The notes beneath the pieces were generated by a model. That model had not been told where the DNA came from. It did no database searches and saw only the letters and a list, made by a program, of their open reading frames with translations. From positions 1 through 11,409 of the forward strand of contig JAICSZ010000028.1 in the NCBI GenBank assembly GCA_025936615.1: DNA of 11,409 nucleotides, read 5' to 3'. The stretch's first letter is position 1, and the number at the start of each line of letters is the position of its first letter. This document shows positions 7,213 to 11,409 of the stretch, piece by piece. The stretch is from Pedococcus sp. (GTDB taxonomy: Bacteria; Actinomycetota; Actinomycetes; Actinomycetales; Dermatophilaceae). The position numbers and the translations under genes were made by a program.

Positions 7213-7504
7213 GCCGACCAGCCGCCTCCTGGGCTGCCCGGACGAGGGCGGCGAGCCCGTCCAGCACGCGCTCCACGGCCGCGGCGTGGAGGTCGACCGC
7301 CCGGGCCGCCTCGTCGAGCAGCTGTGCGGCCCGACGCTCACCGTGCACCGCCTCGGACACCCGCTCCCGGAAGGCGTCTGCCGCGCCTGAGCGCCACTCG
7401 ACGCCCCGGGCCGCCCCGACCCGGGTGGAGACCTCGCGCACCTGCTCCGCCTCGTGCCGCAGCCGGGCGGCCACCGCCCTGATGCGGTCCGGTTCCCCCA
7501 CCAT
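7202..7504 (-). CDS. WXG100-like small helical protein
   Basis: This 100-residue protein has the size and layout of WXG100/EsxA-type proteins: two charged, alanine-rich helices joined by a turn. The turn holds W37-R-S-G40 followed by AADAFRERV (41-49), a common WXG-like variant in actinobacteria (WxSG rather than strict WxG). No cysteine, signal peptide or membrane segment is present, and no C-terminal YxxxD/E type VII secretion signal is visible. Secretion is therefore not shown, and a cytoplasmic partner role for the next protein is equally possible. Its 3' end overlaps the hydrolase gene by 11 bases if that gene starts at TTG 7212, which suggests coupled translation and a physical partnership. 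The ATG start has no obvious ribosome-binding site. No type VII machinery (EccC, EccB and so on) is in the window. Confidence 0.75.
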   Translation of the reverse strand: MVGEPDRIRAVAARLRHEAEQVREVSTRVGAARGVEWRSGAADAFRERVSEAVHGERRAAQLLDEAARAVDLHAAAVERVLDGLAALVRAAQEAAGRLGH

Positions 7505-7596
7505 GCGACCGATCGTCGTGAGGGGACGCGTTCGCCGTCAGGCCCGCCCCGACCGGCTGTGGAGACGACCGCCCGCCACCGCTCCCTGTGGAAACG
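7505..7596 (-). promoter_or_regulatory. Intergenic region with 11-base direct repeat upstream of the WXG100-like gene
   Basis: This 92-base gap precedes the WXG100-hydrolase-menD run and is the likeliest site for its promoter. It contains two direct copies of CTGTGGARACG at 7557-7567 and 7586-7596 (10 of 11 identical), 29 bases apart start to start. The second copy touches the stop of the dipeptidase gene. Copies nearly three helical turns apart could be a regulator's binding sites. No clear -10/-35 pair or terminator is seen. Confidence 0.35.
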
Positions 7597-8982
7597 TCAG
7601 CGCTGCGAGCCCCCGGTGAGGCCGCCGAGGTCGGCGAGGAACAGGGCGAGCGCCAGCGCGGTGCGCCGCAGCTCGTCGGGGTGCACCGACTCGTTGGGGC
7701 CGTGGATGCGCGAGGCCGGCTCCTCGACACCGACGAGCAGGACCTCCGCGTCCGGCACCAGCTCGGTCAGCGCCACAGCGAGGGGAATCGAGCCGCCCTG
7801 CCCCGTGGTCACCGCCTCGCGCCCGAACGCCGTGCGCATCGCGCGGCGCATGGCCTGGTAGGCCGGGCCGTCGCCGTTTGCCCGAAAGCCCTGTCCCAGG
7901 GACACCGCCTTGGCCTCCACCTGGGCGCCGTACGGGGTGTGGGCGTGCAGGTGCGCGACCAGCAGGTCCTGTGCAGCCTTGGCGTCCTGTCCGGCCGGCA
8001 CCCGCAGGTTGACGACGGCTCGCGCCTCGGCGTGCACCGCCGCGGTGACCTGGGAGACGGGCGTGGCGTCGAGAGCGATCACCGTTGCCGCGGGTCGCGC
8101 CCACAGCCGGTCCGCCACGGTTGCTCCCCCGGTCAGCGGCTGCACGCCCTCGAGCAGCGCGGCGTCCTCGCGGAACCGGTCGGCGTCGAACGACGCACCG
8201 TCCCAGACGCCGTCGTGGTCGAGCCCGTCGATGGTGGTCTCCCCCGCATCGTCACGCAGGCTCGCAAGCGTGGCCAGCAGTGCCTGGAGCGCGTCCGGTG
8301 CGGCGCCTCCGTACATCCCGGAGTGCGCCGGGTGGGCCATGGTGCGGACCGTGACCAGCACGCTGCCCGTGCCGCGCAGCGAGGTGGTCAGGGTGGGCAC
8401 GCCCAGCTCCACGTTGCCGGTGTCGGCCAGGACGAACGCGTCACAGGCGACCAGCTCGGGCCGGGCCCGGGCCAGCGCCTCCATGCCGCCGCTGGACTGC
8501 TCCTCCGAGCCCTCGCACACGACCGCCACCTCGAGCGGCCAGCCGCCCGTCACGTCCCGCAGGGCGCGCAGGGCGAGGAGGCTGGCGACCAGGTTGCCCT
8601 TGCAGTCCGCCGATCCCCTGCCGTACCACCGGCCGTCACGCTCGGTGAGCTCCCACGGAGGGGTCGCCCAGTCCCCGGGCTCGCCCGCCGGCACGACGTC
8701 GTGGTGGGTGTAGAGGACGACGCGTGGCGCCCCGGTCGGCCCGGGCGAGCGGCCCACCACGGCGAGCGAGCCGTCCGGTGTCTCCACCGCCTCGACGCCT
8801 TCGACCCCGGCGTCCGTGAACAGTCCCGTCACCACCGAAGCCGCCGCCCGGCACTCGCTCTCCGGCTCGATCGCCGGGTTGGCGACCGAGCGCAGCCCGA
8901 CCAGGCGCGCGAGCTCGTCGCGAGCACGCGGCATACCGGCATCGATGGCGGCAGCCAGCGGCTCGGCGAGCGGCGCCGTCAC
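7597..8982 (-). CDS. M20 family metallodipeptidase
   Basis: This 461-residue cytoplasmic zinc peptidase of the M20 family cleaves dipeptides or removes N-acyl groups; the exact substrate cannot be read from sequence. The two-metal site is complete: H93 and D95 in YTHHDVVP, bridging D126 in GRGSADCKG, catalytic base E160 with metal ligand E161 in CEGSEEQSSGG, D187 in VLADTGN, and H428 in IHGPNES. The smaller lid/dimerisation domain (about 200-320) begins after the LRGTGSV segment. GTG at 8982 was chosen because MTAPLAEPL is a normal M20 N terminus and it forms a GTGA overlap with the stop of the preceding esterase, indicating translational coupling. It is the last gene of the right-hand hydrolase cluster. 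Relatives include PepV-like and carnosinase-like dipeptidases and succinyl-diaminopimelate desuccinylase; the motifs favour the dipeptidase branch. Confidence 0.92.
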   Translation of the reverse strand: MTAPLAEPLAAAIDAGMPRARDELARLVGLRSVANPAIEPESECRAAASVVTGLFTDAGVEGVEAVETPDGSLAVVGRSPGPTGAPRVVLYTHHDVVPAGEPGDWATPPWELTERDGRWYGRGSADCKGNLVASLLALRALRDVTGGWPLEVAVVCEGSEEQSSGGMEALARARPELVACDAFVLADTGNVELGVPTLTTSLRGTGSVLVTVRTMAHPAHSGMYGGAAPDALQALLATLASLRDDAGETTIDGLDHDGVWDGASFDADRFREDAALLEGVQPLTGGATVADRLWARPAATVIALDATPVSQVTAAVHAEARAVVNLRVPAGQDAKAAQDLLVAHLHAHTPYGAQVEAKAVSLGQGFRANGDGPAYQAMRRAMRTAFGREAVTTGQGGSIPLAVALTELVPDAEVLLVGVEEPASRIHGPNESVHPDELRRTALALALFLADLGGLTGGSQR

Positions 8983-9704
8983 GGCACCAGGTCGTCGAGG
9001 TAGAGCGGCAGCATCTCCCACCACGTGGGCCACTCGTGGTCGTAGCCCGGGCCCCAGTCGTCGACGCGGTTGGGAATCCCCTTGTCCCCCAACATGTGCG
9101 CTACCGCCCAAGCCTCGCCGACGTCCTCCCACCTGCCGCTGCCGGACGCGAGGACGACGTAGCGCTGACGGAGCAGGTCGAGGGCGGGGCCACCCAGCCC
9201 GGGCAGGAAGTGCAGGGGCGAGGAGAAGTACCAGTCGTCGGTGATCGGCCCGCCGATGAACTTCTCCACGCCGTAGGTGCCGCTCATGCACACCGCCGCG
9301 TTGAACAGCTGGGGCCAGCGGCACAGCACCGCGAGCGCGTTGAACGCACCGATCGAGGAACCGGCGACCACGACCGGCTGCGGGCCCGAGCTGTCGGCGT
9401 GGATCGCGGGCACCACCTCCTCGGCGATCGCCTGGTGGTACTGGTTGAACAGCCACATCCGGTGCTCTGTCGACCCTTCGTGCACCGCCATGGCGCGTCC
9501 GGCCGTGCTGTCGCAGGCGTACAGCTTGATCCGGCCCGCCTCGATCATCGGTGCGAGCCGGCTGACGAGGTGGTGGCGCTCGGCTTCCTCGGCGTCACCG
9601 CCCGCCGTGGGAAAGAGCAGCACCGGTACTCCGTAGTGGCCCCACCGCACCAGCGTCATGGTGCGCTGGGTGCGGTCGGAGTGCCACTGCTCGCTGACCT
9701 TCAC
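8979..9704 (-). CDS. Small esterase of the Esterase D (PF00756-type) family
   Basis: This 241-residue alpha/beta hydrolase has the nucleophile motif GSSIG (115-119) with S117, and a C-terminal GYDHEWPTWWEMLP with H223 as probable catalytic histidine. The acid is probably E193 or D194 in SGSGRWED. The sequence around VPVLLFPTAGGDAEEAERH (26-44) resembles the short bacterial esterases annotated as putative esterase or Esterase D-like. No signal peptide is seen, so it probably works in the cytoplasm. The GTG at 9704 is favoured because GAGGAG lies six bases upstream; the longer open frame to 9827 runs back into the previous gene and is arginine-rich without family similarity. It follows the Fes-like esterase by 58 bases and overlaps the dipeptidase by four. 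The substrate is unknown. Confidence 0.88.
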   Translation of the reverse strand: MKVSEQWHSDRTQRTMTLVRWGHYGVPVLLFPTAGGDAEEAERHHLVSRLAPMIEAGRIKLYACDSTAGRAMAVHEGSTEHRMWLFNQYHQAIAEEVVPAIHADSSGPQPVVVAGSSIGAFNALAVLCRWPQLFNAAVCMSGTYGVEKFIGGPITDDWYFSSPLHFLPGLGGPALDLLRQRYVVLASGSGRWEDVGEAWAVAHMLGDKGIPNRVDDWGPGYDHEWPTWWEMLPLYLDDLVP

Positions 9705-9710
9705 GACTGA

Positions 9711-9716
9711 CTCCTC
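9711..9716 (-). promoter_or_regulatory. Ribosome-binding site deciding the start of the small esterase
   Basis: The minus strand reads GAGGAG six bases before the GTG at 9704. It is the strongest Shine-Dalgarno sequence I noticed in the window and sets the start of this esterase against a longer upstream open frame. Confidence 0.75.
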
Positions 9717-9762
9717 GGTGTTGTGCCGTTGCGGTGCACGGGGGCGGAGCTCCCGTGGGTGT

Positions 9763-10923
9763 CTACTCGTACACGAACTTCTGTGGGCCCGGGAAGATCC
9801 ACGACAGGCCGTCCCGGAGCCGGTCACGCCAGTCCTCCCAGTTGTGGCCGTCGCGGGACTCGACGTACTTCACGGTCATGCCCGCGGAGCGGAAGACCGG
9901 GACCATCGAGCGGTTGGGCGTGATGAGTGGCTCGTAGGTCCCGCAGCTCATGAAGAGCCGCTCGACCGGCGCCGTGGGCTTGGCGCGGTAGCGGTTGACG
10001 AACTTCACGACCGGGTCGAACGCAGGGCCGCCGCCGTGGTCGAGGCCGATGTCGGTGAAGACCAGGGAGGCCGACTGCAGGAGCAGCGAGCCGAAGACCC
10101 CCGGGTAGCGCACTGCGGTCGAGAGCGAGGCGATGCCACCGAAGCTCGAGCCCATCAGGCAGCGGCCCTGGGGGGTCTCCAGCAGCGGCAGCCGCTCGCC
10201 CAGCGTCGGGAGCAGCTCGCGGGCGATGAACCGTGCGTGCGGCGCGTAGTTCGGGTACTCCTTCAACCGGTCGCGCGGGGGCACGAACGCCGCGACCAGG
10301 GGCGCCACGTCGAGGCGGTGGATCAGGTTGTCCAGCACCGTCTTCATCGACGCGTAGTCGAGGTAGTCGGTGCCGTCGTGCACGATGAGCAGCGGGTAGC
10401 GCAGCGCGGTGTTGTAGCGGGCAGGCAGGTAGAGCCGCACCGGCTGCTCACGACGCAGCGCCTTGGAGCGCAGCACGTCCTCGACCAGCTCGCCGGGCCT
10501 GGCCTCGGGGTCGGGCAGCGCCCAGTCGGGCACCTCGTAGCCGACGGCGGCGCACACCGAGCTGGAGCCGAGCGGGGAGTGGGCGACCCGCGGGTTGAGC
10601 GGGTCGTTGAACCGCTCGTAGTCCTCGCCCCTGCGCGTCTCCAGCTGGTACTCGACCCGCGAGCCGTGGGGCAGGTCCGTCGTGGCGGCCCACAGGTCGG
10701 TGCCCGGCAGGCGGCGCATCTCCAGCGGGTCCGGCAGACCCACCACCCGGTGCCGCACCCGCACCTCGTCGGCCTCGCCCCGGAACAGGAACGTGGCGCG
10801 CTCCCCCTCGACGATCGGCGAGGGGTAGCGCGCGACGAACCGGTCGATGACGGCAGCGTCGACGGGCAGCCGGTCGCGCAGCCGGTTGACCGCCAGCCGG
10901 GCGGGCCTGGTCGTGGTCGTCAC
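9763..10923 (-). CDS. Fes-like esterase (enterochelin-esterase-type alpha/beta hydrolase)
   Basis: This 386-residue protein has two parts. Residues about 35-130 form an immunoglobulin-like N-terminal domain as in Fes/IroD, including a glycogen-debranching-like DPLNPR (107-112). Residues about 145-380 form a PF00756-type hydrolase. YLPARYN (165-171), PLLIVHDGTDYLDY (177-190) and RLKEYPNYAPH (219-229) are typical of the Fes clan. The nucleophile elbow is MGSSFGG (257-263) with S260; H360 in DGHNWEDWRD is the probable histidine, and E331 in CGTYEP may be the acid. Fes enzymes cleave ester bonds of iron-loaded siderophores, but many relatives hydrolyse other esters and no siderophore genes are nearby, so a siderophore role is not claimed. 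No signal peptide is visible. The GTG start overlaps the stop of the upstream S51-like gene (GTGA), implying coupling. Confidence 0.88.
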   Translation of the reverse strand: MTTTTRPARLAVNRLRDRLPVDAAVIDRFVARYPSPIVEGERATFLFRGEADEVRVRHRVVGLPDPLEMRRLPGTDLWAATTDLPHGSRVEYQLETRRGEDYERFNDPLNPRVAHSPLGSSSVCAAVGYEVPDWALPDPEARPGELVEDVLRSKALRREQPVRLYLPARYNTALRYPLLIVHDGTDYLDYASMKTVLDNLIHRLDVAPLVAAFVPPRDRLKEYPNYAPHARFIARELLPTLGERLPLLETPQGRCLMGSSFGGIASLSTAVRYPGVFGSLLLQSASLVFTDIGLDHGGGPAFDPVVKFVNRYRAKPTAPVERLFMSCGTYEPLITPNRSMVPVFRSAGMTVKYVESRDGHNWEDWRDRLRDGLSWIFPGPQKFVYE

Positions 10924-11409
10924 GACGCTGCCCTCCGCAGCTCGTGGACCGCCCCGTCGATGCCGAGGATCCTTGCGCCACTGGGCAGCCCGCCGTCCTC
11001 ACGCAGCTCGATAGCCGTGCCGTCGTCGAGCAGGAGGCAGTGCTGGTCGGTGAACCGACGGGCCATGACCGCGCACCGGTCGGCGTCGTCGAGCCGCAGC
11101 CGTCGCCGGGCGTGCGGGAGGGCCACGACACCCCGCACCCTGCCCAGCCCGCGGTCGAACACCTCGGCCTCGCTGGCGCCGTCCGGTGCGAAGTCGTGGA
11201 ACAGCACGACCCGCTCGGTCATCGCCATCGCGCCGGCCGACCAGGCGACCACAGGAAGGTCATCGGGGACGTGGATCGCGAACAGCCGCAACGCCCGCAG
11301 CAAGGTCCCCACGTTGCCACCTGTCACCACGAGCGCCGCGCACTCGTCGAGGAGCGCGCCGATCTCGCCGCGGTGCCAGCCGATCACGCCGCTGGCCTCG
11401 ACCGGCGAC
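10920..11409 (-). CDS. Peptidase S51 / type 1 glutamine amidotransferase-like protein, C-terminal part
   Basis: The frame is open to the right edge, so the 5' end lies outside; about 162 residues are visible. The segment ALVVTGGNVGTLLRALRLF is a typical strand-turn-helix of the class I amidotransferase fold. VVAWSAGAMAMTERVVLF holds the nucleophile elbow, where serine in SAG replaces the cysteine of true amidotransferases. This is the arrangement of S51 peptidases such as PepE (aspartyl dipeptidase) and cyanophycinase. LPHARRRLRLDD follows. A histidine or acid partner cannot be assigned with confidence from this fragment. The GTG at 11387 is internal to the open frame and probably not the true start. 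It is the first visible gene of the cluster and overlaps the Fes-like esterase by four bases. It may act on an acidic or aspartate-containing peptide, but this is inference. Confidence 0.8.
   Translation of the reverse strand, partial: SPVEASGVIGWHRGEIGALLDECAALVVTGGNVGTLLRALRLFAIHVPDDLPVVAWSAGAMAMTERVVLFHDFAPDGASEAEVFDRGLGRVRGVVALPHARRRLRLDDADRCAVMARRFTDQHCLLLDDGTAIELREDGGLPSGARILGIDGAVHELRRAAS

Noticed and set aside
7213..7341. N-terminal extension of the alpha/beta hydrolase upstream of the TTG
   Set aside because: The added 43 residues overlap the WXG100-like gene in another frame and are low-complexity.
6127..7482. A 451-codon plus-strand open frame opposite the alpha/beta hydrolase
   Set aside because: Composition is arginine-, proline- and glycine-rich, with no domain. 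The opposite strand encodes the GHSLGG hydrolase and the WXG100-like protein.
7557..7596. DnaA boxes (possible origin) from the TGTGGA repeats
   Set aside because: Each copy matches TGTGGACAA at only 7 of 9 positions, there are only two, and no dnaA, dnaN or AT-rich unwinding region is nearby.
7588..9003. A 471-codon plus-strand open frame opposite the M20 gene
   Set aside because: It is antisense to a gene with a complete M20 metal site and shows low-complexity composition; no domain seen.
8983..9456. N-terminal extension of the M20 peptidase to 619 residues
   Set aside because: The extension is an out-of-frame shadow of the small esterase. The GTG at 8982 gives a normal M20 N terminus and a GTGA overlap.
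9737..9757. Hairpin CACGGG/CCCGTG between the two esterase genes as a terminator
   Set aside because: The stem is only six bases, there is no U-run, and the close spacing favours read-through.
9763..10923. Siderophore-release role for the Fes-like esterase
   Set aside because: No siderophore synthesis, uptake or ferric reductase gene lies in the window. The fold alone does not set the substrate.
1..11409. Mobile elements, CRISPR array, tRNA or rRNA genes
   Set aside because: No transposase or integrase motifs, no regularly spaced repeats and no tRNA- or rRNA-like sequence were seen on reading both strands.

Overview
The window is very GC-rich (roughly 70% or more by eye). Genes are tightly packed, GTG/TTG starts are common, and stop/start overlaps are frequent. 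This fits the chromosome of a high-GC actinobacterium (Actinomycetota). The protein sequences resemble Micrococcales, perhaps Intrasporangiaceae, but that finer placement is a guess from memory. I see no insertion sequence, phage gene, tRNA, rRNA or CRISPR array, so this looks like ordinary chromosome with some poorly characterised accessory genes.

Left part (1-5724), menaquinone locus. On the minus strand are the start of a geranylgeranyl-reductase-family flavoprotein (MenJ-like, cut by the window edge) and, upstream of it, the methyltransferase menG/ubiE. Diverging from menG across a 156-base intergenic region are menF (isochorismate synthase) and an Eis-like GNAT acetyltransferase, both on the plus strand. 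menD converges on the Eis-like gene from the right; the two stop codons share the tetranucleotide CTAG. The four menaquinone genes cover the first two committed steps (chorismate to isochorismate to SEPHCHC), the last methylation (demethylmenaquinone to menaquinone) and probably reduction of the prenyl tail. The genes for the middle steps (menH, C, E, B, I, A) are not in this window.

Middle part (5764-7504). A WXG100-like small helical protein overlaps an alpha/beta hydrolase that has a long helical N-terminal region. Both lie just upstream of menD on the same strand and probably share its transcript. The pair looks like a secretion-type or cell-envelope module, but its function is not known to me.

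Right part (7597-11409). Four hydrolases lie on the minus strand, in transcription order: an S51/glutamine-amidotransferase-like protein (5' end outside the window), a Fes-like esterase, a second small esterase, and an M20 metallodipeptidase. Genes 1-2 and genes 3-4 each overlap by GTGA. This looks like one operon for hydrolysis of a peptide- or ester-type compound, and it is the best candidate here for an undescribed pathway.

Features beyond the genes: an in-frame 42-base tandem duplication and a separate 15-base triplet repeat inside menD; an 11-base direct repeat upstream of the WXG100-like gene; and the near-exclusive occurrence of TAT/ATA triplets in coding DNA within the motif GTATGC/GCATAC.
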